A stretch of 43,338 nucleotides of DNA from Candidatus Kapaibacterium sp. (lineage in GTDB: Bacteria; Bacteroidota; Ignavibacteria; Kapaibacteriales; UBA4661). The stretch's first letter is position 1. The number at the start of each line of letters is the position of its first letter. The DNA is taken from positions 1 to 43,338 of the forward strand of contig JALONG010000041.1 in assembly GCA_025455065.1 (NCBI GenBank), read 5' to 3'. The notes below the pieces were generated by a model, which saw only the letters and a list, made by a program, of their open reading frames with translations, was not told the origin of the DNA and did not search any database. Position numbers and translations under genes: made by a program. Positions 8,838 through 17,419 of this stretch are shown piece after piece.

Positions 8838-9494
8838 TCAAAACGCCCAGCCAATACTCGCCCCAAGAGCATAGCCAAAGCCGCTTGCAGACAAGGTAGG
8901 ATTCCCAAGAAAACCCTGAACACGGCGCGGATTACCGATAAACGCCGATGCAATCACATCGCCCACATAATACGGCATCACGCCCACACGCAGCATAAAA
9001 CCACTCTCCAGAGAGCGATACCGATAGCCGATAGTGGAAGTGGGAATAAAACTTGCGCCGGCAAAAGTTATCTGCTCATTCGAGCCAAGTTGCCGCGCTT
9101 GCAATGCACCCACAAACATCGTTGTTCCAATGCCCAATTCCAATGCGTGAGACTGACCAAAAAGATAATTCAGCATAAGAGGCATAGGAATACCAGCCAC
9201 TTGTACATCCCCACCGCCGCTTTGCACCTGACCTGCAAGCACACCTATTCCTGCACGGAAGTACAGCGATGGTGCGACTTCCCGCTCGTAATTGAGTGAA
9301 AACGTGAGTGCGTTGCCGTTCCCTTCGAGGAAGACAGCATTGGTACGTGCGTTTAATGGCTGTACGACTGATGTTTGTGCTTGCGCTGATTGCGTTTGTG
9401 CTAAAGTCGAACAAACAGTGAGAATAATCACAAACACAATCCAAAAGCTGATGAATACTGCTTTTGAGCGTAGGGTGCGAATGAGTGGTTGCAT
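8838..9494 (-). CDS. Putative outer-membrane beta-barrel protein
   Basis: A 218-residue protein. The ATG at 9494 gives a plausible signal peptide (hydrophobic AVFISFWIVFVIILTVCS, cut near TLAQ). The mature part alternates polar and hydrophobic residues with frequent Gly, Tyr and Phe (LTFSLNYEREVAPSLYFRAGIGVLAG) and ends in GWAF; a terminal Phe is the usual outer-membrane barrel signature. I see about eight likely strands, in keeping with a small porin-like or OmpW/OmpA-like barrel, but no specific family is recognised. An upstream extension to 9593 is open but overlaps the terminator of the preceding gene and the 18-bp box, so it is unlikely. It is followed by the hydrolase gene. Confidence 0.8.
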   Translation of the reverse strand: MQPLIRTLRSKAVFISFWIVFVIILTVCSTLAQTQSAQAQTSVVQPLNARTNAVFLEGNGNALTFSLNYEREVAPSLYFRAGIGVLAGQVQSGGGDVQVAGIPMPLMLNYLFGQSHALELGIGTTMFVGALQARQLGSNEQITFAGASFIPTSTIGYRYRSLESGFMLRVGVMPYYVGDVIASAFIGNPRRVQGFLGNPTLSASGFGYALGASIGWAF

Positions 9495-9555
9495 AGTTGT
9501 TTTCGATTGTTGGAAAAAATTGTTTCCGAACAATACGTGGCGCATTTTTTCGCGT

Positions 9556-9573
9556 TGCTCCATTTTGCCCACA
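9556..9573 (-). promoter_or_regulatory. 18-bp intergenic box, copy B
   Basis: Identical to the boxes at 7112 and 18168. It lies 61 bases upstream of the barrel-protein start and 10 bases beyond the terminator at 9584-9615. The terminator-plus-box arrangement therefore repeats that at 7112-7188. Confidence 0.55.
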
Positions 9574-9583
9574 GGAAATAAAA

Positions 9584-9615
9584 AAAGCCGCATGAGCGAG
9601 ATTTCATGCGGCTTT
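9584..9615 (-). terminator. Terminator of the HExxH lipoprotein gene
   Basis: A 12-bp perfect stem (AAAGCCGCATGA / TCATGCGGCTTT) with an 8-base loop lies 21 bases past the stop. On the minus strand seven Ts follow the stem. It shares its loop and most of its stem with the terminator at 7159-7188. Confidence 0.92.
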
Positions 9616-9636
9616 GCAAAGCAAATTATTAACTAT

Positions 9637-10626
9637 TCACTGCGGATTATAGCCGCTTTGCGTCAAAAATTCTTGCGGGTTTTTCATGCTCATGATCTCA
9701 CGCAGAGCCTTGTGTTTGTCGGTCGCTTTGGCGTAGTATGCTTCCGTAATTTTGTAGCCGATGTAATAGCCTAAATCTGCGGGGCGACCGACAGAAGCAT
9801 TCGCATTGTAGAGCCATTTGCTAATATCCGTACCGTTCATTTCCCGCGAAAATTCTTGCCAAAGCTCCTTTTGACGCGGGTTTCCGTACTCCTTCAAATG
9901 CTGATTGATATTTTTTTCGGTAAACAACTCCGCAACAAAATCTGCACTTCCTTCTTGAAGTGCCTTGCCAAGCAGCGTATTTCCATAGTTCATGCCAAAA
10001 TGCGCTTGCTCAATGTGAATGAGTTCGTGAGCAATAATCACAGGCAAATCGCTTATCGGCTTGGTTACTGCTTTGTGCCAATCCCCAAGTTCTTCGGTCG
10101 GCGTGGAAGCATCACGCCCAAAGAGTTCCGTACCGATAAGAATGGAGTTGTTCGTAATTGTCCCGCCCGTAGCCATGCTGCCCATCATCAAATACACATC
10201 CGAAAAAACGGCATCGGGAAACATCCGTTTGAATTTGGCGAACAAACGCTGCACTTCCGTACCAACGCTTGGTGCTTGGAGAGTGAAGGGGCGTATCGAA
10301 GCGAAATAACGCGGTTTTGTGCGGACGACATTAGCGAGCGACGTAGGATTGACGCTGGATGCGCGGACACGCACGAAGTCTTTCAGACCGTTACTAGCTT
10401 TGCCGAAATACAACGTTTCAAAATCGGATGCCTTCGCGCCCGCATCAAATGCAGCCCAAAAATTCACAATGTCGCTGCTGACAATGCGAGCGTTGGTTGG
10501 GTCTATGTGTAAAGTTCCGGCTTGGGAAGGACCGAGCGAAAACTGAGGATTGGAGCAGGAATACAGAGCAATACTTACCGCCACAATACTCAGAATACGA
10601 AGAGTGGTGTGATTTGATAAACGCAT
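9637..10626 (-). CDS. HExxH zinc-protease-like lipoprotein (DUF2268/GldB-like)
   Basis: A 329-residue predicted lipoprotein. The ATG at 10626 gives MRLSNHTTLRILSIVAVSIALYSC, a type II signal peptide with lipobox LYSC; an upstream ATG at 10665 would lengthen it to no purpose. The zinc-binding motif is intact as IIAHELIHIEQ (about residue 205). A downstream acidic segment, GKALQEGSADFVAEL, supplies the E-G-x-A-D-F third-ligand pattern of DUF2268-type predicted Zn-dependent proteases, which are related to gliding protein GldB. The C-terminal LGYYIGYKITEAYY matches the G-x-x-I-G-Y element of the same group. It is therefore probably a membrane-anchored metallopeptidase or a peptidase-fold lipoprotein. 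The substrate is unknown. It stands 68 bases after the stop of the giant kinase/phosphatase gene and may be co-transcribed with it. Confidence 0.88.
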   Translation of the reverse strand: MRLSNHTTLRILSIVAVSIALYSCSNPQFSLGPSQAGTLHIDPTNARIVSSDIVNFWAAFDAGAKASDFETLYFGKASNGLKDFVRVRASSVNPTSLANVVRTKPRYFASIRPFTLQAPSVGTEVQRLFAKFKRMFPDAVFSDVYLMMGSMATGGTITNNSILIGTELFGRDASTPTEELGDWHKAVTKPISDLPVIIAHELIHIEQAHFGMNYGNTLLGKALQEGSADFVAELFTEKNINQHLKEYGNPRQKELWQEFSREMNGTDISKWLYNANASVGRPADLGYYIGYKITEAYYAKATDKHKALREIMSMKNPQEFLTQSGYNPQ

Positions 10627-10694
10627 AAATGTTGGAAATGAACATGAAAAGTAATGACGATTCAATTCAAAAAAAGAACGCAGCCTACAATTCG

Positions 10695-13600
10695 TTACAG
10701 CAAACGCTTTATCGCCAAAAGCGTCATATCATCGTACTGCGCTTTTGCGCCCTGAAACGTGTGGACTTTTTCGACAATACCCTCTAAAGCCTCTTGGGGA
10801 CTTGTTTCCGGCAGAGCGTCCATGATTGCCGCCCAATACCGATTGTTGCGAAATTCTTCGGCGTGTTCGTTTTTTGCTTCTGTGATGCCGTCGGTATTCC
10901 AAAAAATCATTGCTCCCGGCTCAATGGTGATGCGGCTTTCGCCTGTTTTTGCCGCAAAGACCTCTTCTGAACCAAAATTGCAGGCGATTCCGTCCGTGCG
11001 AAGCTGCTCCAAGGCTCGCTCGTGGGGATTCCATTTCACGGCGGGGTCGTGTCCTGCCGAACTAAAAGTGAGCGTATGCCGCTCTGCATCAAGCACAGCG
11101 ATGGTCATTGTTACAAAATCCCTTCGTGTCATGCTCTGACGCGCCATTGCGTTAGCAATTTCCAGCACACGCTTGGGCGAAATTTCCGCCGCTTCCTCCA
11201 ACATCAAGTATTTAACCTGTGTGCGGACGGTGTTCACCATTGCACTCATAAAGAGCGCGGCGGGCATTCCTTTTCCCGAAACATCCCCAATCACCAGCAA
11301 ATATCGGGTCTTGCCAAGGGGTAATACATCGTAAAAATCGCCGCCGGCCTCTTTTGCCATGCTGAGAAATGCCGCAATGTCGTAGCCCGGAATCTGCGGA
11401 AAATCCTTTGGAAGCATCGTTAATTGGACGCTTGCCGCCATTTCCATTTCTTTTTTCAACCGCTCCATTGTGGTCATCCGCTCCACCAAAAGCGCATTTT
11501 CAATCGAAATCGCCATTTGGCTACTCAGCATCGTCAATATCTGCACACGGTCTTCCGTAAACGCGCCTGCAATCAAGCTATTCTCCGCATACAGCACACC
11601 AAGCACTTTTCCCTGATTCTTGACCGCAAGCGCCAAGACCGATTGTATGCGGTGTTCGCGGATGTAGGAATTGTTCATATAAGCGCCTTCCGCCGCAGCA
11701 TCGCGTAAAATCACGGGTTCGAGGCTTGCAGCACAATGCTCGATAACACTTTTCGGCAAACGCTCTTCCGTGCCTAGCGGTGAATGGGCAAGCACCGTCA
11801 TTTCGCCGGACACGCTCAATTCGGCTTGTACAAAGAGTTCCGCCTTATGCGCCGCATTGGGGCGCTCTTCCGCAAGAAGCAGTACCACACGCTGCGCACC
11901 GGAGCTTTCCGCCGTAACACGAAGCATTTTCTCCAAAAGGCTTGGTAATGCTATTTCTCCGGCGATTGCTTGCGAAGCCTTCATCACTGCCAGCATATCG
12001 AACGTTTCCTGTGAAGATGGTTGAAAATTCGTGGCGGCAACAGTGCGAGAATCAAGCAATGAAGCGGTTTTGAGGGGTAATTCTTGCATATCATCAACAT
12101 ATTCGCCGTACTCGCGTCGCATCATTGCTTGCAGCGCAAGCGCACCCCATTTGCCATAAAGCGAGTATGCCTCACGCAAGTATTCACGAGCCTTTGCGGC
12201 ATTGCCCGCTTGGTGCATCCACATTCCTGCCCGTTCTGAAATGAGCGCCTCATCACCAAGAAAACCATAGCTCCGTGCAGAAATAACGGCTTTTTGAAAC
12301 CAAAACTCTGCTTCGTCAGTATTTCCGCCGTGTGCGAGGTACTCTGCTTGCAAACATTGGTAACGGTGATGAAACATTTTTGACCACCCCGCCCAACGTT
12401 CCAGCGTTTTCAAAACGCGCAGAAACTTCCTCCAATACCGCTTTGTACCTTGTTGCACAAGCGAACTGTATGCAAGCCCCAAATACAAATGTTGCCAATG
12501 GTAAAGGCTTGAAACAGTGCCTGTATCTCTGTGTTTATTAAATTCCCGATGAAATTCTATCGCTTTGTCATACTGATGCGCCAACAAAGCTAAGTGCAGC
12601 TTATGACAATACGAATACCCCAGAATCAAGGAATTATTCTTTTCAAAACAAATACGAAAACGGTCTCGTTCTAAGAAAAATTTTCCGTCAAGTGTACTAA
12701 ATTCGCTCCACGTTGGCTCCGGCTCTTGCAATCGCATCATCACGTGATACCACAATTCACTAGCATAAATGCTTATTTCAATACGTTTTTTGTGAACCAC
12801 AAGAATTTTTTCATGAATGATGCCCGCCAATTCTTGCAAGGGCATCGTACTTTGCAATCCTTCAGCTGAGTAATGCAGCGAGCAATATGTGGCTTCCTCT
12901 TCCACACCCAAGGCAAAAAGATTCTGTTCCCACGTGATTATTTGCCGCATATTATCCGATGGAACAGCGTACCAATAACCCGTTGTAGCGGCAAATGAAA
13001 CCAGACCTCGCAAAACATCCGGATGTTCCTCGCCATCGTGCTGCGCGTAATACATACCAGCCTTTAAGCATCGGTCGGCAAGAAGATTATTGGAAAAAAG
13101 TGAACGCATGATGATACCGGCAATAAACATAAAGTACCCCGATGCAGGATTCAAGCCATGTTTCAAACTAATCTCGCATCCAAAATACACAATCGTCGGC
13201 AACACATTTTGTGCCACAGCAATAGCAGGCACGGTAAATCGCCGAAGAATACTCATTACTTCTTGTTTCTCCTCGGACGGCGTTTGTTGCTGCCCCGCGT
13301 TTGGGTGATGTTGTAGCAGACCAATAACGCCCCGCAGTTTCAGCAAGAATATTCCGGCTGTGAATTTTGTGGGATTATGTGGAAGTTTTACCCCAAACAT
13401 CGCCAAAAGCCGCTTCCCCACAGCAACCGCGTCGGCATAGCGTCCTTCGGCAGAATACGCCTCAATCTTCACTTTTTCTCCTTGCACTCGGTCAATGAGG
13501 GTGCGCCCGTATTGCATGAGTGCGGCGCTGTAATGTTCCAGAAGCGCCGAGTTTTCGGTGATATAACCCACCTCAGCCGCAATAATGCTTGCTTCGCGCA

Positions 13601-16214
13601 TGGCTTCATAGTGCGTTTTCCAAAAACCGTCGTGCGAACACTCCCCGAAAACCCTGATATACTCTGTCGCTGCCCCATAGACCGCATTACGCTTGGCTTT
13701 GCGGGCAGCAGCAAGATTGAGCAAGGAGAGATATTCCCGCTCATCTGCACTTTGAACAAGGCTCAGAGCCTTGTTGTACTGCCCAAGCATCGCAAAAAGC
13801 ATTTCCTCTCGTTCCTCTTCGCTGAATGTAGCACGGAGCAAACGGGCAATCTTCAAATGCAAAGTATCACGCTCGAAGGCAGGAATCATGCTGTATGCAG
13901 CCTGTTGTACGCGGTCGTGAACGAACTCAAAAACGGTTTGAGTATTATTTGTTTGAGTATTATTTGTTTGAGTATTATTTGTTTGAGTATTATTTGTTTG
14001 AGTAATATGAGTTTGAGTATTCTGCTTGGTATCACTCAAACACCTCACCAAACCTGCATTTTCAGCCTGTTGGAGAATGTCTTTCACACGCTCCGGCGCA
14101 CTTTCAGCGATAATGCTCAAAACCTCAACATCAAAACGATTTCCCACACACGCCGCCAAAAGCAAGATGCGCTGCGCCTCTGCGGGAAGTTCTCTCATGC
14201 GCTCAGACAGTAGTTCCACAACATTTTCTGCAAGGCTCACCTCACGAGCGGCTTCAATACGCCATTTCCAAGCATATTCTTTTGCGTCAAACCAAATTGC
14301 GCCCGCACGATGCAAGGATTGGAGCAGTTGCACCAAAAAGAGCGGATTTCCATGCGTTTTTTCAAAAAGAATATGTGCCAAACTCTTGATTTCATGAGGC
14401 TTTTGGGAAAGTGTTTCGGCAACCAACAAGGACACCTGTTCTTCAGTCAATGCGTGAATTTCTGTCCGCACCGTTGCGATGCCCTCAAATTCAAGGCGTG
14501 AAGCGGTTTTCACAAACTTGTGTTCTGCATCAATTTCATTATTGCGAAAAGCACACATCACAAGGATTGGCGCGGTTTCGTGGCATTTCAGGATATTGCC
14601 CAGGAGTGCCATTGTTCCGGCATCTGCCCACTGCATATCATCCCAAAACAGCACGAGTGGATGATCCTTTTGAGCAAGCACACGGACAAACTGCTCCACA
14701 ACAAGGCGGAAGCGGTTTTGCGATTCCTGCACACCTATTTCCGGCACGGGAGGCTGCTCACCGAGAATGCGCTCCAACGGAGGAAAAGCACTCGTCAGCA
14801 CACGCCCGTTATTGCCGACAGCCTCCAAAATACGCGCCTTCCACGCCTTTACTGCTTCTGCGCTTTCGCTCACAAGAGCGTGGGCAAATGCTTCCATGCA
14901 CTGTACAAAGGCTCCGTAGGGAATATCGCGCTTCACTTGGTCAAATTTGCCGCTCAGAATTATTGCTTTAGAGTGAGGTTTGACGGGGCTTGCAGGAACA
15001 TTCTCGCTCATTGTTCCTTGCTGAATTGTGTTTTGATGAATTGTGTTTTGATGAATTGTGTTTTGATGAATTGTGTTTTGCAATTCCCGCACAAGGGCAG
15101 ATTTTCCCACTCCGGCAGAGCCTCCAAGCAAGACCAGATGAGGCTTTCCGCTTGCCGCCGCATGATAAATTTTCGTCAAAATGCCCAGTTCCTGCTCACG
15201 CCCGATAAGGCTTGTGGGAATGGAAAAAAGAGAACTGCGGTCAAGTGAACCCACAACGAAACCACGTAACGAAGCCGTTTTCTGCCAACGTTCTCCACAT
15301 TCTTGCAATTCTCGTTTCAGTCCTTGTGCGCTTTGGTAACGGTCATCAGGATTTTTTCTGAGTAGTTTCATCACCATCTGCGATAATTCTTGCGGCACTG
15401 CCTCATTGACCACATTTGGCGGCACAGGTTCAACGGCAATATGAGCATGGAGAATTGCAAGCGAATCAGGAAACTCCAAACCCGCTTCAAATGGTGCTTT
15501 TCCGGTAAGTAACTCGTAAAAAATGCAACCAATCGCGTATAAATCCGTTCGGAAATCTACCCCGCGTTGCACTCGTCCGGTTTGTTCGGGGGCGCAATAG
15601 CGCACATCGGGAGGCAGCACAGATGCTTGTGTTGATGTGGTTTGTGCAGTAGTGTTGTCGTCGCTCATGCGTAATGCGTGAGCAAAATGCAGGAGGAATA
15701 TATCGGAAGAACTAAGGCTGGATGAGGCTTCTGAGGCACGAAGCGAGCAAAGAATATGCTCCGGCATAAAGGAACAATGAACGATGCGGGCGGAATGAAG
15801 AGCTTCAGTACATTCGGTAACGGCTTGCATCAAAGCGAGTATTTGTGCTGTGTTCAGTGGGGCACCATGACGAGAAAACTGACGCGATTGTTGTTGCTCA
15901 TGCAGCTTTTTTTGCCGATGCAGCACATCCCGCAACGTGCGCAAGCCCTGTTCCAGCGATGGAGGGACGTTCATCACCAAGGCTAATTCGCCGCACACTT
16001 CCTCAATTCCTCGCACTTCCGGCATACACGGCAGGGCAGCATCACGCATAAGAGCAAACTCATTTGCAAGCAATGATGCGGCATTTGAGGCATGAATGAT
16101 TTTGTACAAACAATCGAAATGCTCCTCCTCACGATGCCGTCGAAAGAGCGTCATATCCGTCGTTTGCAGCAAAACCTCTTCAGCATTGGTCAAACCCAAA
16201 AGTGGTTCGGGCAT
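10695..16214 (-). CDS. Giant signalling protein: degenerate kinase, AAA ATPase, helical region, GAF, SpoIIE phosphatase
   Basis: An 1839-residue cytosolic protein. Residues 1-310 have a protein-kinase fold: a Lys in DCLYKII, the APE element in YCAPEQTGR and the F-helix DLYAIGCIFYELLTG. The catalytic loop reads VHCSFMPEHI instead of HRDxKPxN and the DFG position reads HFA, and no glycine loop is seen, so it should be a pseudokinase. Residues 340-600 are an AAA_16-type ATPase (Walker A GGSAGVGKS about 370; Walker B LVLFWDDMQWAD about 525). Residues 600-1380 are helical, TPR-like. A GAF domain spans about 1420-1576. Residues 1595-1839 are a SpoIIE/PP2C phosphatase with GGDFYD, GDVSGKGMPAALF, SSAGHDPA and YDDMTLL, so its metal-binding Asp residues are intact. 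The order resembles HstK-type proteins of cyanobacteria with the histidine kinase replaced by PP2C. It is last in an operon with STAS and RsbW-like genes, whose STAS protein is its likely substrate. Confidence 0.9.
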   Translation of the reverse strand: MPEPLLGLTNAEEVLLQTTDMTLFRRHREEEHFDCLYKIIHASNAASLLANEFALMRDAALPCMPEVRGIEEVCGELALVMNVPPSLEQGLRTLRDVLHRQKKLHEQQQSRQFSRHGAPLNTAQILALMQAVTECTEALHSARIVHCSFMPEHILCSLRASEASSSLSSSDIFLLHFAHALRMSDDNTTAQTTSTQASVLPPDVRYCAPEQTGRVQRGVDFRTDLYAIGCIFYELLTGKAPFEAGLEFPDSLAILHAHIAVEPVPPNVVNEAVPQELSQMVMKLLRKNPDDRYQSAQGLKRELQECGERWQKTASLRGFVVGSLDRSSLFSIPTSLIGREQELGILTKIYHAAASGKPHLVLLGGSAGVGKSALVRELQNTIHQNTIHQNTIHQNTIQQGTMSENVPASPVKPHSKAIILSGKFDQVKRDIPYGAFVQCMEAFAHALVSESAEAVKAWKARILEAVGNNGRVLTSAFPPLERILGEQPPVPEIGVQESQNRFRLVVEQFVRVLAQKDHPLVLFWDDMQWADAGTMALLGNILKCHETAPILVMCAFRNNEIDAEHKFVKTASRLEFEGIATVRTEIHALTEEQVSLLVAETLSQKPHEIKSLAHILFEKTHGNPLFLVQLLQSLHRAGAIWFDAKEYAWKWRIEAAREVSLAENVVELLSERMRELPAEAQRILLLAACVGNRFDVEVLSIIAESAPERVKDILQQAENAGLVRCLSDTKQNTQTHITQTNNTQTNNTQTNNTQTNNTQTVFEFVHDRVQQAAYSMIPAFERDTLHLKIARLLRATFSEEEREEMLFAMLGQYNKALSLVQSADEREYLSLLNLAAARKAKRNAVYGAATEYIRVFGECSHDGFWKTHYEAMREASIIAAEVGYITENSALLEHYSAALMQYGRTLIDRVQGEKVKIEAYSAEGRYADAVAVGKRLLAMFGVKLPHNPTKFTAGIFLLKLRGVIGLLQHHPNAGQQQTPSEEKQEVMSILRRFTVPAIAVAQNVLPTIVYFGCEISLKHGLNPASGYFMFIAGIIMRSLFSNNLLADRCLKAGMYYAQHDGEEHPDVLRGLVSFAATTGYWYAVPSDNMRQIITWEQNLFALGVEEEATYCSLHYSAEGLQSTMPLQELAGIIHEKILVVHKKRIEISIYASELWYHVMMRLQEPEPTWSEFSTLDGKFFLERDRFRICFEKNNSLILGYSYCHKLHLALLAHQYDKAIEFHREFNKHRDTGTVSSLYHWQHLYLGLAYSSLVQQGTKRYWRKFLRVLKTLERWAGWSKMFHHRYQCLQAEYLAHGGNTDEAEFWFQKAVISARSYGFLGDEALISERAGMWMHQAGNAAKAREYLREAYSLYGKWGALALQAMMRREYGEYVDDMQELPLKTASLLDSRTVAATNFQPSSQETFDMLAVMKASQAIAGEIALPSLLEKMLRVTAESSGAQRVVLLLAEERPNAAHKAELFVQAELSVSGEMTVLAHSPLGTEERLPKSVIEHCAASLEPVILRDAAAEGAYMNNSYIREHRIQSVLALAVKNQGKVLGVLYAENSLIAGAFTEDRVQILTMLSSQMAISIENALLVERMTTMERLKKEMEMAASVQLTMLPKDFPQIPGYDIAAFLSMAKEAGGDFYDVLPLGKTRYLLVIGDVSGKGMPAALFMSAMVNTVRTQVKYLMLEEAAEISPKRVLEIANAMARQSMTRRDFVTMTIAVLDAERHTLTFSSAGHDPAVKWNPHERALEQLRTDGIACNFGSEEVFAAKTGESRITIEPGAMIFWNTDGITEAKNEHAEEFRNNRYWAAIMDALPETSPQEALEGIVEKVHTFQGAKAQYDDMTLLAIKRLL
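13936..14025 (-). repeat. In-frame 15-bp tandem repeat in the giant signalling gene
   Basis: Four exact copies of GTTTGAGTATTATTT fill 13936-13995, followed by two degenerate copies to 14025. On the coding strand they give a Thr-Asn-Asn-Thr-Gln pentapeptide array around residue 730-760, in the helical region after the ATPase domain. Confidence 0.95.
15021..15080 (-). repeat. Second in-frame 15-bp tandem repeat in the same gene
   Basis: Four units of ATGAATTGTGTTTTG (the first begins CTG) encode Gln-Asn-Thr-Ile-His pentapeptides at about residues 378-398, directly after the Walker A helix of the ATPase domain. The unit is unrelated in sequence to the array at 13936. Confidence 0.95.
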
Positions 16215-16305
16215 AGCGGTGTCAAATTATGGAAGATTGTCAAGTTCCAATAGTCGAACAGTCATGCGGACTGTGTAATCAACATTCAAAAGAAGAGCCT
16301 GAAAC

Positions 16306-16662
16306 TCATGCACTCAAGCGGCTTTCAGCATCTTCAATCGTTTCGCACAACAAAAAATACTCCTTTGCGCCGACAAGGTTCAAAATGTGCAGGAGCGATT
16401 CTTGGACATTCACCATTGCCACTCGTCCGCCCTGTTCGCGCACCTCCTCTTGAAGCGCCATAAACACGCCAATTCCAGCACTTGAGACGTATTCCACATT
16501 CGACACTTCCACAACCAAATTGCGGGAAGAATGTACTTTTATCTGCGTTTGAATGAAGGTGTAGATTTCATCCGCCGTGTCGAAATTCACATATCCTTCC
16601 AGCGCAACAACGGCAGCATCAGTGTTTGCCGAGAGCAGCGAGTATTGAGCAGTTTCGTTCAT
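16306..16662 (-). CDS. STAS-domain anti-sigma factor antagonist-like protein
   Basis: A 118-residue single STAS domain, the usual length of RsbV/SpoIIAA-type antagonists. The phosphorylation site region reads NVEYVSSAGIGVFMAL, where the first or second Ser after Val corresponds to the Ser that RsbW kinases phosphorylate; the S-S-A-G-I-G pattern is intact. Helix and strand order (VVALEGYVNFDTADEI; GGRVAMVNV; NLVGAKEYFLL) fits the fold. By family knowledge, the unphosphorylated form binds the RsbW-like partner, and a PP2C enzyme regenerates it. The partner kinase gene lies directly upstream and the PP2C gene 91 bases downstream, so all three parts of a partner switch are encoded together. The target that is finally released is not evident. 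Confidence 0.93.
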   Translation of the reverse strand: MNETAQYSLLSANTDAAVVALEGYVNFDTADEIYTFIQTQIKVHSSRNLVVEVSNVEYVSSAGIGVFMALQEEVREQGGRVAMVNVQESLLHILNLVGAKEYFLLCETIEDAESRLSA

Positions 16663-16669
16663 TGGTTTT

Positions 16670-16709
16670 TGGTTTTTCGTTGTTGGTTGTTGGTTTTTCG
16701 TTGTTGGTT
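16670..16709 (-). repeat. Two 19-bp direct repeats between RsbW-like and STAS genes
   Basis: TGGTTTTTCGTTGTTGGTT occurs at 16670-16688 and 16691-16709 with a 21-bp period. It lies in the 84-base gap before the STAS start codon, in what would be the leader or spacer of the message. Confidence 0.85.
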
Positions 16710-16746
16710 TTGAAATGCTGATAAAACCTTGCTTTGTGGGAATTGT

Positions 16747-17367
16747 TTACACCAGACGTTTTTTCATGGAAATGCGATTGTATTCTCCGGGAACAACTTC
16801 GTAGCGCACTTCGTCCATAATTTTTCGTACTAAAAACACGCCCAAACCCCTCATTCTACCTTGGTTTTTGTTACGGAGTTCCGTGAGCGTTTTGTAATCT
16901 CCGACACCGTTCAGCGAATAATTTTTGCCGCGCTCACCAAAATCTTCGACATCAATCGCAATATCCTCAGACGTAATCGTAAAACGAAAAACAATTTTTC
17001 CTTTTTGTGCAAGACTACCCTCAACCCCGCTTACATCCTCGCCGTAAGAGTGTTCGATGATGTTGGAAACAACTTCCTCCAAAGCTAAACGGATGTTCAG
17101 AAAATGCTCGCCGGACAAGACAGGTTCAAGTATTTCAGCAATTCGCCGCATGATTGGCGTAACTTTGAACGGCGTTCCAAGGTCATCGGTTGAAAATGCA
17201 AACGACACCGTAATCGAAGGCAGAATCGCTCCAAGCAGCTTTTGACGCGCTTCGTACTGCGCTTCATCGCTCATGGTCTGCTCCCGCGAAAAACTGTCGT
17301 CGGTGAGCAATTTCCCGATGAGCGTTGCCAAAGAACTGAGGTCAGGCATCATAGAATTGAGATACAT
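16747..17367 (-). CDS. RsbW-like anti-sigma/serine kinase with GHKL ATPase domain
   Basis: A 206-residue protein. After an N-terminal stretch of about 60 residues with no recognised motif, a HATPase_c_2 (GHKL) domain fills the rest. The N-box is LALEEVVSNIIEHSYG, the G1 box VEDFGERG and the G2 box GRMRGLGVFLVRKIMDEV. The E-x-x-x-N and R-G-L-G-V-F patterns are those of RsbW/SpoIIAB-type Ser kinases. It would phosphorylate the downstream STAS protein and sequester a partner, classically a sigma factor. The start is the ATG at 17367; a second ATG at 17352 is possible. The N-terminal extension is longer than in RsbW and might be the contact site for another partner. It begins 52 bases after the Rep_3-like gene. 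Confidence 0.92.
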   Translation of the reverse strand: MYLNSMMPDLSSLATLIGKLLTDDSFSREQTMSDEAQYEARQKLLGAILPSITVSFAFSTDDLGTPFKVTPIMRRIAEILEPVLSGEHFLNIRLALEEVVSNIIEHSYGEDVSGVEGSLAQKGKIVFRFTITSEDIAIDVEDFGERGKNYSLNGVGDYKTLTELRNKNQGRMRGLGVFLVRKIMDEVRYEVVPGEYNRISMKKRLV

Positions 17368-17419
17368 AGCGGTTTGGGAGAGAATTGATGAAACATTTCA
17401 CAATGAAGTTTAGGCGCGT

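Noticed and set aside
13377-14213. Plus-strand open frame of 278 codons
   Set aside because: It is antisense to the giant signalling gene, whose domains and reading frame are unambiguous; the frame has no recognisable domain.
14520-15248. Plus-strand open frame with NCVLM repeats
   Set aside because: It is the complement of the 15-bp QNTIH array and its flanks within the ATPase domain.
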